Virus record (IMG/VR): IMGVR_UViG_3300017727_000132 | Span: 1-26,212 of that record | DNA from: a virus | Direction: 5' to 3' (one strand) | DNA length: 26,212 nucleotides | Shown here: piece after piece, positions 1 to 7,097 of the stretch | How the letters are laid out: the number at the start of each line of letters is the position of its first letter | How positions within the stretch are numbered: the stretch's first letter is position 1 | Program-made: the position numbers and the translations under genes | Notes under the pieces: model-generated | What the model was told of the DNA's origin: nothing | What the model saw: the letters and a program-made list of their open reading frames with translations, nothing else | Database searches by the model: none

Positions 1-20
1 AAACTCTAGTTTTAATGTAT

Positions 21-28
21 TATAAATA
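21..28 (+). promoter_or_regulatory. T4-type late promoter box upstream of gp18
   Basis: Exact TATAAATA, the T4 late promoter consensus read by gp55-RNA polymerase, 80 nt before the gp18 start codon. It is followed by TC, as is the box before gp22. The transcript would carry an approximately 75-nt leader containing a hairpin at 56-71. The match is seen directly; late activity is inferred from the family. Confidence 0.75.
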
Positions 29-55
29 TCACTAGATGAATGTTTTAAATATGGG

Positions 56-71
56 CGTAAGAAAACTTACG
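56..71 (+). other. Leader hairpin between late promoter and gp18
   Basis: Perfect 6-bp stem CGTAAG/CTTACG with an AAAA loop, followed by ATTTTTG. It may be a weak intrinsic terminator for transcription entering from the left, or a 5' stability hairpin in the gp18 leader. The stem is short and the T-run is interrupted, so termination would be inefficient. Confidence 0.45.
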
Positions 72-108
72 ATTTTTGACAAATTAGCTAATTAAAGGAG
101 ATAAACCT

Positions 109-2055
109 ATGGCATTTCAAGTATCACCAGGTGTTCTCGTACAAGAAAAAGACGTAACAAGAATAATACCTGCTGTGTCAACTTCTATTGGTGCTGTCGC
201 TGGACAGTTTAACCAAGGACCAGTTGATGAAGTAGTTACTATTTCGAGTGAACAAGAATTAGTAAGCACGTTCGGAAAACCAGATTCAGTTAACTTTGAA
301 TACTTTTTTTCAGCTGCAAACTTTTTACAATACTCAAACGCTCTTAGAGTAGTACGAGCACAGAATACTGGAGTTGTAAACGCAACTACAGGTGGAACTG
401 GTATTTTAATTAAGAACACAGACGACTACACAAATAACTATGCGTCAGGTACAAATAGTGCAGGAAACTTCGCTGCTCGTACTGGTGGTGCATGGGGAAA
501 CAATCTATTAATATCAACTTGTCCGAGTGCGACAGCATACTCACAAGAACTAGCAGTAGGAAACTCAGTAGCATCAGCCGGTGCAGTCGGAGATACAACT
601 GTTACTGTAGATGATGTTGACTTAGCAAATAACGTAATCAATGTTGGTGATGTTATTCAATTTAGTACAACAGCAGCTACAACAGACTTTGATGATGGCG
701 AACTTTACAGAGTAACTGCTTTAAATACAGGTACAAACGTAATTACAATTGTTCAACATCCAAGAGGTACTGGCGGTTTAAAAAGAGTTGTTGCCGATAA
801 CGCAAGAATCAAAAGACGTTGGAGATATTTTGACGCTGTTGATGGTGCGCCAGGAACATCGACTTATGCTTCTACAAGAAGCGGTAGTAACGATGAAATG
901 CACATTGTCGTTGTTGACGAAGACGGTGGAATTACAGGTGTACCTGGAGAAATTTTAGAAACTTACTCAAAAGTATCTAAAGCTTCAGACGCTAAAACTC
1001 CACAAGGTGATGACAACTATTACCCTAACGTAATATACAATAAATCAAACAACATCTACTGGATGGATCACAATTCAGCTGGTACTAACTGGGGAACAGC
1101 AGCTGCTGGATTAACTTTCACAGACGTTAAAACTCCTACGTTAGAATCACTAACTGCTGGTGCAAACGGTTCAGCTGTAACTAACGGTCAAATGAAATCT
1201 GCTTTTGAAAAATTTGCAGACGCAGAAACTATTGACGTTGGTTTGATTATTGCTACAAAGGGTGACTCAACTCACTTAGACAACTTAATTACTATTGCAG
1301 AAAACAGAAAAGACGCTGTTGTATTCTGTTCTCCAGAGAGAGCAGATGTAGTTAATGTTACAAACTCTAATACACAAACAAATAATGTAGTTGCATTTTT
1401 TGACACAATCAGATCATCATCATATGCTGTATTTGATAGTGGTTACAAATATATGTACGACAGATACAATGATGTGTATAGATATGTACCATTAAACGGC
1501 GATACTGCTGGATTAGCTGCAAGAACTGATCTAGTTGCAGACTCATGGTTCTCACCTGCTGGATTTAACAGAGGTGTTATCAGAGGCGCTGTGAAACTTG
1601 CATACAATCCTACAAAAACACAAAGAGATGATTTATATCAAGCAAGAGTAAATCCTGTGGCAACATTCCCAGGACAAGGTACTGTATTGTTTGGAGATAA
1701 AACTGCTCTTTCAAGTCCAAGTGCTTTTGATAGAATCAATGTAAGAAGACTTTTTATTACTTTACAGAAAGCAATATCAACTGCTTCTAAATTTCAATTG
1801 TTTGAGTTCAACGATGAATTCACAAGAGCAAACTTTAGAAACATTGTAGAACCTTTCCTAAGAGAAGTACAAGGTCGAAGAGGTATTACAGACTTTTTAG
1901 TAGTTTGTGATGAAACTAACAATACAGGTGATGTTATTGATAGAAATGAATTTATTGCAGAAATCTTTGTGAAACCTGCAAGAAGTATCAACTTTATCAC
2001 ATTATCATTTGTAGCAACAAGAACCGGCGTCAGTTTTGACGAAGTAGCGGGTTAA
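109..2055 (+). CDS. 18: Tail sheath protein gp18
   Basis: Contractile tail sheath subunit, which polymerises around the tail tube and contracts during DNA injection. The 648-aa length is close to T4 gp18 (about 659 aa). The N-terminus (SPGVLVQEKD, then a VAGQFNQGP stretch near residue 30) and the C-terminal block from about residue 590 (GRRGITDFLVVCDETNN... and KPARSINFITLSFVATRTG) are the conserved sheath features; the middle, about 90-330, is the variable protruding part. An AAAGGAG Shine-Dalgarno at 94-100 fixes the start. The gene begins the 18-19-20 late cluster, driven by the late box at 21-28. Recognition is strong from both ends and from gene order. Confidence 0.95.
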   Translation: MAFQVSPGVLVQEKDVTRIIPAVSTSIGAVAGQFNQGPVDEVVTISSEQELVSTFGKPDSVNFEYFFSAANFLQYSNALRVVRAQNTGVVNATTGGTGILIKNTDDYTNNYASGTNSAGNFAARTGGAWGNNLLISTCPSATAYSQELAVGNSVASAGAVGDTTVTVDDVDLANNVINVGDVIQFSTTAATTDFDDGELYRVTALNTGTNVITIVQHPRGTGGLKRVVADNARIKRRWRYFDAVDGAPGTSTYASTRSGSNDEMHIVVVDEDGGITGVPGEILETYSKVSKASDAKTPQGDDNYYPNVIYNKSNNIYWMDHNSAGTNWGTAAAGLTFTDVKTPTLESLTAGANGSAVTNGQMKSAFEKFADAETIDVGLIIATKGDSTHLDNLITIAENRKDAVVFCSPERADVVNVTNSNTQTNNVVAFFDTIRSSSYAVFDSGYKYMYDRYNDVYRYVPLNGDTAGLAARTDLVADSWFSPAGFNRGVIRGAVKLAYNPTKTQRDDLYQARVNPVATFPGQGTVLFGDKTALSSPSAFDRINVRRLFITLQKAISTASKFQLFEFNDEFTRANFRNIVEPFLREVQGRRGITDFLVVCDETNNTGDVIDRNEFIAEIFVKPARSINFITLSFVATRTGVSFDEVAG

Positions 2056-2070
2056 TAAAGGAGAAATACT

Positions 2071-2598
2071 ATGCCGAATATTAACGATTTTAAAGCTAAA
2101 CTTGCTGGCGGTGGCTCAAGAGCCAATCAGTTTAAGGTAACAATGCCTTTTCCTGGTTACTCGCAAGTTGGTGGTGAAATAGAAGACTTAGCATTTTTAT
2201 GCAGAGCTACATCTATTCCTGCTATGACAATTGCTAACGTAAACGTACCTTTCAGAGGTAGACAGATCAAAATAGCAGGTGATAGAACATTTGCTGATTG
2301 GTCAGTTACAGTTATCAATGATACAAATTTCAAATTAAGAAACGCATTTGAAAGATGGCAGAATGGTATTAACAATATGTCAGACAATGAGGGATTAACT
2401 AATCCAGTTGATTACCAAGTTGACGCATTTGTTGACCATTTAGACAGGAACGGAAATACTACTAAGAGTTATACTCTTAGAGGTCTGTTCCCAATAGACA
2501 TAGCTGCGATTGAATTGAGTTATGACCAAGCGGACACTATTGAAGAATTTGGTGTTTCGTTTAGTTATCAATACTTTGAAGCAACAACTACTACCTAA
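2071..2598 (+). CDS. 19: Tail tube protein gp19
   Basis: Major tail tube subunit forming the inner conduit under the sheath. It has 175 aa; T4 gp19 has 163. Family-like features are FKAKLAGGGSRANQFKVTMPFP at the N-terminus, the SIPAMTIANVNVPFRGRQIKIAGDRTF segment around residues 47-75, and a C-terminus with ELSYDQADTIEEFGVSFSYQYF typical of this beta-barrel family. It follows gp18 by 15 nt with an AAGGAG site, so it probably shares the gp18 late transcript. A short inverted repeat (TACTAC/GTAGTA, 2589-2607) overlaps its end and the next late box. A second, more divergent tube-family protein lies at 9865-10485. Confidence 0.93.
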   Translation: MPNINDFKAKLAGGGSRANQFKVTMPFPGYSQVGGEIEDLAFLCRATSIPAMTIANVNVPFRGRQIKIAGDRTFADWSVTVINDTNFKLRNAFERWQNGINNMSDNEGLTNPVDYQVDAFVDHLDRNGNTTKSYTLRGLFPIDIAAIELSYDQADTIEEFGVSFSYQYFEATTTT

Positions 2599-2605
2599 AA
2601 AGTAG

Positions 2606-2613
2606 TATAAGTA
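2606..2613 (+). promoter_or_regulatory. Variant late promoter box upstream of gp20
   Basis: TATAAGTA, one mismatch from TATAAATA, 20 nt before the gp20 ATG. The box plus downstream leader (2606-2625) matches 6361-6380 before gp21 at 19 of 20 positions, the single difference being inside the box. That shared leader makes the assignment more credible than the box alone. Confidence 0.6.
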
Positions 2614-2633
2614 TATACAGAGGTAATTAAATT

Positions 2634-4148
2634 ATGGCTGAATTATTTGGATTTTCTATAACTAGGGCTAAGAAACAAGCCGATCCAAAACAAAGCTTTA
2701 CTACAACCCAAGCGGATGACGGTACACAAACCGTCGCCGCTGGGGGTTATTTTGGTTCGTACCTGGACATGGAGGGTACGGCTAAGAGTGAAGCGGATCT
2801 TATAAGAAGATATAGAGAAATAGCATTACACCCCGAGTGCGACATGGCAATCGAAGATATTGTCAATGAAGCAGTTGTGGCTAATGAATTAAAAGAAGCT
2901 GTTAAGGTAAATGTTGATAACTTACCTTACGGTGATGAAGTACGAAGAAAAGTAGAAGACGAATTCCAAGAAGTATTAAATTTAATGAATTTTAATACTA
3001 AAGGGCACGATATCTTTAGAAGATGGTACGTTGATGGTAGAATATACTATCAAAAAATTATTGACAGAAATTCTCCTAAAAAAGGAATTACAGAATTAAA
3101 ATATATCGACCCTCGTAAAATCAAAAAGATTAGAGAAGTAAGAAAGAAAAGACCTGAAGGTGCAGGTCCTAATATGCTTTCTGTAGTAGATGAGTTTGTT
3201 GAATATTATATGTTCAATGAAAAAGGCGTTGCTGGTCAAACATCAGGATCAGGAATTAAAATAGCACCAGACACAATAGCATTTTGTCCTTCTGGTTTAA
3301 TAGATCAAAACAAAAATATAGTTTTATCATATTTACATAAGGCAATTAAACCTGTAAATCAATTAAGAATGATTGAAGACGCAGCTGTTATTTACAGAAT
3401 TGCAAGAGCGCCTGAGAGAAGAATATTTAAAATAGATGTAGGTAATTTACCAAAAGTAAAAGCTGAACAATACCTAAGAGATGTTATGGCAAGATATAGA
3501 AACAAACTTGTCTATGACGCAGCTACAGGTGAGATCAGAGATGACAGAAACTATATGTCAATGTTAGAAGATTTTTGGTTACCAAGTAGAGAAGGTGGTA
3601 GAGGTACAGATATTACTACACTACCAGGTGGACAAAACCTTGGAGAAATTACAGACATAGAATACTTTAGAGCAAAACTTTATAGAAGTTTAAATGTTCC
3701 TGTAAGTAGATTAGAAGGATCACAAGGTTTTAGCCTAGGTCGTTCTACTGAAATTACAAGAGATGAACTTAAATTTACTAAATTTGTTCAAAGATTAAGA
3801 AAGAAATTTACTGAACTCTTTAACGATTTATTAAGAACACAATTAATTTTAAAAGGTGTTATTAATGAACAAGATTGGATGAAAGTTAAAGAAAGACTTA
3901 ATTACGATTTCTTACAAGACGGACACTTTGCAGAATTAAAACAAAGTGAAATGTTATTAGAGAGATTAAGATTAGCTGATGCTATGAGAGATTATGTAGG
4001 TAAATATTATTCAGTTGAGTATATTAGAAAAAATGTACTTAGACAAAACGAAAGAGAAATGGAAGAAATTGATAACCAAATCAAAAAAGAAATTGATGAT
4101 GGTATTATTTCTGCCCCAGACTCAACTAATCCAGAAGGAGAATTATAA
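2634..4148 (+). CDS. 20: Portal vertex protein gp20
   Basis: Dodecameric portal at the unique capsid vertex; it initiates head assembly, is the DNA channel, and docks the packaging motor and neck. It has 504 aa (T4 gp20 524). Conserved T4-portal stretches are visible: RRYREIALHPECDMAIEDIVNEAVV (about 58-82), the ELKYIDPRKIKKIREV block (about 153-168), and SLNVPVSRLEGSQGFSLGRSTEITRDELKF (about 354-383), which is a standard marine-myovirus diversity marker region. The C-terminal part is helical and charged. The TAA stop overlaps the ATG of the next gene by 1 nt (TAATG), indicating translational coupling with the core protein gene. Confidence 0.96.
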   Translation: MAELFGFSITRAKKQADPKQSFTTTQADDGTQTVAAGGYFGSYLDMEGTAKSEADLIRRYREIALHPECDMAIEDIVNEAVVANELKEAVKVNVDNLPYGDEVRRKVEDEFQEVLNLMNFNTKGHDIFRRWYVDGRIYYQKIIDRNSPKKGITELKYIDPRKIKKIREVRKKRPEGAGPNMLSVVDEFVEYYMFNEKGVAGQTSGSGIKIAPDTIAFCPSGLIDQNKNIVLSYLHKAIKPVNQLRMIEDAAVIYRIARAPERRIFKIDVGNLPKVKAEQYLRDVMARYRNKLVYDAATGEIRDDRNYMSMLEDFWLPSREGGRGTDITTLPGGQNLGEITDIEYFRAKLYRSLNVPVSRLEGSQGFSLGRSTEITRDELKFTKFVQRLRKKFTELFNDLLRTQLILKGVINEQDWMKVKERLNYDFLQDGHFAELKQSEMLLERLRLADAMRDYVGKYYSVEYIRKNVLRQNEREMEEIDNQIKKEIDDGIISAPDSTNPEGEL

Positions 4149-4468
4149 TGAGTGAAAAAGAAAATAACGTTGTTAATTTTATTGATAACTTACAAACTGG
4201 AAACAATGCTGACGCTGGCGAAGCGTTTAAATCCGCATTAAGAGATAAAGTGGGAGCTGCCTTAGACGCTAGAAGACAAGAGATAGCGGCTAGTTTATTT
4301 AATAAAGATGGAACACCTGAAGCAGTACCACATAGCGATCCAAAACCGGAAGTTGCTGATGTAGGAACTTTTAATCAGGATGGATCGGTTACAACAACAG
4401 CTGACGCTAAAGACGGTCAAGCTGATATTGATTTAACAGCCGATCAAAATGACACAGAGAGTAAGTAA
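4148..4468 (+). CDS. 67: Prohead core protein, gp67-like
   Basis: Small internal head (core) protein, 106 aa. It lies immediately after gp20, as gp67 does in T4. Residues about 21-52 (AGEAFKSALRDKVGAALDARRQEIAASLF) follow the same pattern as T4 gp67 near its N-terminus (an 'A-x-F-x-x-A-M...I...A-R-N-F' helix), from memory of that protein. The C-terminal half is acidic, Asp/Glu/Thr-rich and probably disordered, like the acidic tail of gp67. T4 gp67 is an essential core component cleaved by gp21 to small peptides. The start is coupled to the gp20 stop. Assignment rests on position, helix pattern and acidity rather than full similarity. Confidence 0.65.
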   Translation: MSEKENNVVNFIDNLQTGNNADAGEAFKSALRDKVGAALDARRQEIAASLFNKDGTPEAVPHSDPKPEVADVGTFNQDGSVTTTADAKDGQADIDLTADQNDTESK

Positions 4469-4703
4469 TTTTATAAAAGAGAATCAATCTTTTGATTCCG
4501 AAGCGTACAAAAAATTAACACCAGTACTGAAAAGTGCTGTTGAAGATGTTGTATCATTGGTTAAAGAAAGAAAAGGACAAGATATAGTATATGCTTTTGA
4601 TGAAGCGATAGAGCATTGTGCTATGTTTTGGCATATTAGTCAAAAAGATTTATTAGATTACTTTGACGAAGAAGTAATGGAACAATTAGGAGGAGACAAA
4701 TGA
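4449..4703 (+). CDS. Small helical protein of unknown function, in the gp68 position
   Basis: An 84-aa protein starting 20 nt inside the gp67-like gene and overlapping the following gene by 4 nt (ATGA), so it belongs to the translationally coupled late head operon. It appears alpha-helical, with no membrane segment and an acidic C-terminus (YFDEEVMEQLGGDK). T4 has gp68, another core protein (about 141 aa), at this place; this product is much shorter and I see no decisive motif, so a gp68 role is only positional. No strong Shine-Dalgarno precedes the ATG, consistent with coupling. Confidence 0.6.
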   Translation: MTQRVSNFIKENQSFDSEAYKKLTPVLKSAVEDVVSLVKERKGQDIVYAFDEAIEHCAMFWHISQKDLLDYFDEEVMEQLGGDK

Positions 4704-4951
4704 CAAATACTGTAATAGCAAAGGGAGAATTTATAAACAACCCTAGTGCTAACAATATTGGTAGAGCTCAATTTGTTCATTGTGTAGCTACTGGTGCAAC
4801 ACAATCAGTTGTAGTAAAAGAAGCGGGCGGCACAACTTTAGGTAATATTTACCTACACGGTGCTGGCGATTCTATTATAATTGAAAAAGCACCTGGTGAT
4901 ACTATCACAATAACAGATGGCCACGCTAGTGCTGTTGGTTCGCCGAGGTAA
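4700..4951 (+). CDS. Small beta-rich probable virion protein
   Basis: An 83-aa protein of unknown function. It consists of alternating short hydrophobic beta-strand patterns (SVVVKEAGG, NIYLHGAGDSIIIEKAPGDTITI) with Gly/Thr turns, and has no membrane segment or catalytic motif. AGGAGG at 4689-4694 is a good Shine-Dalgarno. It lies within the head gene cluster between the core protein and the protease, and the composition resembles small capsid or fibre-associated proteins of marine T4-like phages. A virion role is inferred from context. Confidence 0.6.
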   Translation: MTNTVIAKGEFINNPSANNIGRAQFVHCVATGATQSVVVKEAGGTTLGNIYLHGAGDSIIIEKAPGDTITITDGHASAVGSPR

Positions 4952-4953
4952 TA

Positions 4954-5313
4954 ATGCCTTTGGCAAAAGAAATATTAGTAGATAATAATACTAAAACTAT
5001 TGTTAAGGCAAATGGTTTAAAAGACGAAGATAATCAATCTTTGGTTGAGGTAAGTGGTTTAAAAAACTCTTCTAGTGACTCGTCTTTAAATATATCTGGT
5101 TTGCATTATGCAATAGAGGGTACAGGAAGTATTCAAGTTTTTTATACTAATGACAATAGTAGAAAAATTACTTTGACAGGTAATGGTGCATATCCAAGAC
5201 CTGAAGATGAGTCATTAGGTTATGTTAAGGGAGATATTAATATAACAAGCGACACAAACGTAAATAAATATAATATAATAATAGAATGTCAAAAAAGAGA
5301 AGGTTTTAATTAA
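4954..5313 (+). CDS. Beta-sandwich-type hypothetical virion protein (paralog A)
   Basis: A 119-aa product of unknown function. The C-terminal half has a pattern shared with the next gene: a strand ending in an F/W-Y/D-x-x-D turn, then an L-x-GNG turn (LTGNGAYP), then GDI-x-I and Y-x-III-E at the C-terminus. The N-terminus contains two similar short units ending in GLK (about residues 20-22 and 35-37). It starts 2 nt after the previous stop and overlaps the next start by 1 nt, so the two are coupled. The paired arrangement suggests a tandem duplication of a small structural protein. Confidence 0.6.
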   Translation: MPLAKEILVDNNTKTIVKANGLKDEDNQSLVEVSGLKNSSSDSSLNISGLHYAIEGTGSIQVFYTNDNSRKITLTGNGAYPRPEDESLGYVKGDINITSDTNVNKYNIIIECQKREGFN

Positions 5314-5705
5314 TGGCTGATACAGTAACAACACAAACATTAACAGATACATCTGGTGTAAAGTTTGTTGTAAAGTTAACTAACATATCTGATGGTACAG
5401 GAGAAACTTTAGTAAAAAAAGTTGACGCTTCTGAATTAACTTTTATGACCGAAGATGGCAATAGAAAAATTGCAAAAATATGGTACTCTGTAAATACATC
5501 AAACAGTAAATCAGCTGTTGAGTTAGTTTGGGACGGAGATACAAATTCTACTGCCATGGTTTTAGGTGGTAATGGTTATTGGGATTTAAGAACATCAGGA
5601 AATGAAGTTACAAATAGTGCAACTACACCAAATGGTGATTTGTTATTGACAACAAAAAATTTTGCAAACGGAGATAACTATACTTTAATTATAGAATTTA
5701 GATAA
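5313..5705 (+). CDS. Beta-sandwich-type hypothetical virion protein (paralog B)
   Basis: A 130-aa product. The segment ...SAVELVWDGDTNSTAMVLGGNGYWDL..., followed by NPNGD-like LLLTT and a C-terminal YTLIIEFR, is typical of short uncharacterised proteins found among structural genes of marine T4-like phages. The GNG turn, GD(L/I) strand and Y-x-(I/L)II-E end align with the preceding gene, suggesting paralogy. It overlaps the previous stop by 1 nt. No enzymatic motif is seen. A minor virion or decoration role is plausible but not shown. Confidence 0.65.
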   Translation: MADTVTTQTLTDTSGVKFVVKLTNISDGTGETLVKKVDASELTFMTEDGNRKIAKIWYSVNTSNSKSAVELVWDGDTNSTAMVLGGNGYWDLRTSGNEVTNSATTPNGDLLLTTKNFANGDNYTLIIEFR

Positions 5706-5720
5706 TCGAAAGGCTATATA

Positions 5721-6365
5721 ATGATAGATTATGGAAATGCTATTCATCCTAATTGTGGTGAATACGAAAACATCAACGACATATTAGTAACACCATTTTT
5801 CACAAAAGAATTTTGTAATACTTTATGTGAAGTTTCGAAAAAATTAGATAACAAGTTTTCTTTCTGGCAACAAAATCATACTACACATAGCCATGAAGGT
5901 GATTTATATTTTAATCAGTTATACTTTAGTGATATAAGTCATTTTTTATTTGTAGATTTTACAAAGCATTATTCTAAACACATACTCCCAATAATTGCAA
6001 AAGAATGGCCAGTAACAACTATTGATGGTTGGTATTCGCCTTTTGTAGTTAAGTATGATAGTTCGAATAAGGATACACTACAATTACATAATGATATTAG
6101 TTTGATTACACTAGTGGTAAAATTAAATGATGATTACGAAGGTGGTCACTTAGAGTTTCCAAGACAAGGTTATTCTGGTAAAGATTTACCCGTAGGTTAT
6201 GCTCAAATTTGGCCAAGTGCTGTAACACATCCACATAGGGTTACACCGGTAACTTCTGGTATGCGTTATTCAATGACAAGTTGGACATGGCCATATAGTT
6301 GGAATGATCCAATGGGTATAGGATATGATGAGAAAATTCACGGTTTAAGAGTAAAAGATGTATAA
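5721..6365 (+). CDS. 2OG-Fe(II) oxygenase, prolyl-hydroxylase type (no. 1)
   Basis: Predicted non-haem iron, 2-oxoglutarate-dependent dioxygenase, 214 aa. The double-stranded beta-helix signature is clear: H123-x-D125 (LQLHND), a strand and EGGHLEF turn at 140-146, distal His172 (THPHRV) and Arg182 (GMRYSMTSW), ten residues later, for the 2OG carboxylate. The substrate is unknown; the fold family hydroxylates proteins, nucleic acids or small molecules. It is embedded in the capsid operon between small structural genes and gp21, and its stop codon lies inside the late promoter box of gp21. AAAGG at 5709-5713 serves as the Shine-Dalgarno. Confidence 0.85.
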   Translation: MIDYGNAIHPNCGEYENINDILVTPFFTKEFCNTLCEVSKKLDNKFSFWQQNHTTHSHEGDLYFNQLYFSDISHFLFVDFTKHYSKHILPIIAKEWPVTTIDGWYSPFVVKYDSSNKDTLQLHNDISLITLVVKLNDDYEGGHLEFPRQGYSGKDLPVGYAQIWPSAVTHPHRVTPVTSGMRYSMTSWTWPYSWNDPMGIGYDEKIHGLRVKDV

Positions 6366-6368
6366 ATA
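6361..6368 (+). promoter_or_regulatory. Late promoter box upstream of gp21
   Basis: Exact TATAAATA, 18 nt before the gp21 ATG, overlapping the stop codon of the oxygenase gene. The following 12 nt (TATACAGAGGTA) are identical to those after the gp20 box and include the AGAGG ribosome-binding sequence. Confidence 0.75.
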
Positions 6369-6386
6369 TATACAGAGGTAGGGAAT

Positions 6387-7031
6387 ATGAAATTAATTTC
6401 AGAGGAAGTTTCAAACGCAGAATATCTTGTAGAAGAAACAAACGGCAAAAAAGATTATAAAATTAGAGGTATCTTTCTTCAATCAAATATGAAGAATAGA
6501 AATGGAAGAGTTTATCCAAAAGACATTTTGGAAAACGAGGTGACGAGATACAATAAAGAGTTTATCAATAAGAAAAGAGCTTTCGGTGAGTTAGGACATC
6601 CTGACGGACCTACAGTTAATTTGGAAAGAGTTTCACATATGATTACGAAACTTCATCCAGATGGAAATAATTTTATTGGTGAAGCAAAGATAATGAATAC
6701 ACCATACGGTAAGATTGTAAAAGGTCTTATAGATGAAGGCGCTCAATTGGGTGTTTCTAGTCGTGGTATGGGCTCATTAATACAAAGAAACGGTGCAAAC
6801 TACGTTAAAGATGATTTCTATCTTGCTACCGCTGCTGATATAGTTGCAGATCCATCAGCTCCAGACGCTTTCGTTGAAGGTATTATGGAAAACAAAGAGT
6901 GGGTTTGGGACAACGGTGTCTTAAAAGAAAAAGACATTGAAGCTTGGAAAAGTCAAGTCCAAACTGCAAAACAGCGAGCATTAGAAGAATCAAAACTAAA
7001 AGTATTTGAATCTTTTCTTAAAAAACTTTAG
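6387..7031 (+). CDS. 21: Prohead core protease gp21
   Basis: Serine endopeptidase that digests the scaffold and trims capsid precursors during prohead maturation. It has 214 aa, like T4 gp21 (212). The herpesvirus-assemblin-like signature is present: GELGHP with His71, and GVSSRGMGS with Ser124/Ser125 as candidates for the nucleophile. The N-terminal RNGRVYPKDIL segment is characteristic. It lies just before its main substrate gp22. The cleavage rule of the family ([L/I]-x-E before a small residue) has a match in gp23 at residues 50-53. Confidence 0.95.
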   Translation: MKLISEEVSNAEYLVEETNGKKDYKIRGIFLQSNMKNRNGRVYPKDILENEVTRYNKEFINKKRAFGELGHPDGPTVNLERVSHMITKLHPDGNNFIGEAKIMNTPYGKIVKGLIDEGAQLGVSSRGMGSLIQRNGANYVKDDFYLATAADIVADPSAPDAFVEGIMENKEWVWDNGVLKEKDIEAWKSQVQTAKQRALEESKLKVFESFLKKL

Positions 7032-7034
7032 TTT

Positions 7035-7042
7035 TATAAATA
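7035..7042 (+). promoter_or_regulatory. Late promoter box upstream of gp22
   Basis: Exact TATAAATA 55 nt before the gp22 ATG, followed by TC, as is the box before gp18. It lies immediately after the gp21 stop, allowing separate high-level late transcription of scaffold and capsid. Confidence 0.75.
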
Positions 7043-7097
7043 TCTTGTAAGAAAGAAATTTAATAAACGTTTATTAAAATAATTAAGGAGATTTCTT

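Noticed and set aside
76-104. TTGACA at 76-81 as a sigma70 -35 for gp18
   Set aside because: No acceptable -10 occurs 16-18 bp downstream; that place holds the Shine-Dalgarno region.
5306-5557. Minus-strand open frames here and at similar places (for example 117-419, 15385-15654, 19781-20080, 23722-23994)
   Set aside because: All lie opposite strongly recognisable + strand genes, have Ser/Leu/Tyr/Phe-rich sequences typical of antisense reading of AT-rich genes, and lack promoters or ribosome sites.
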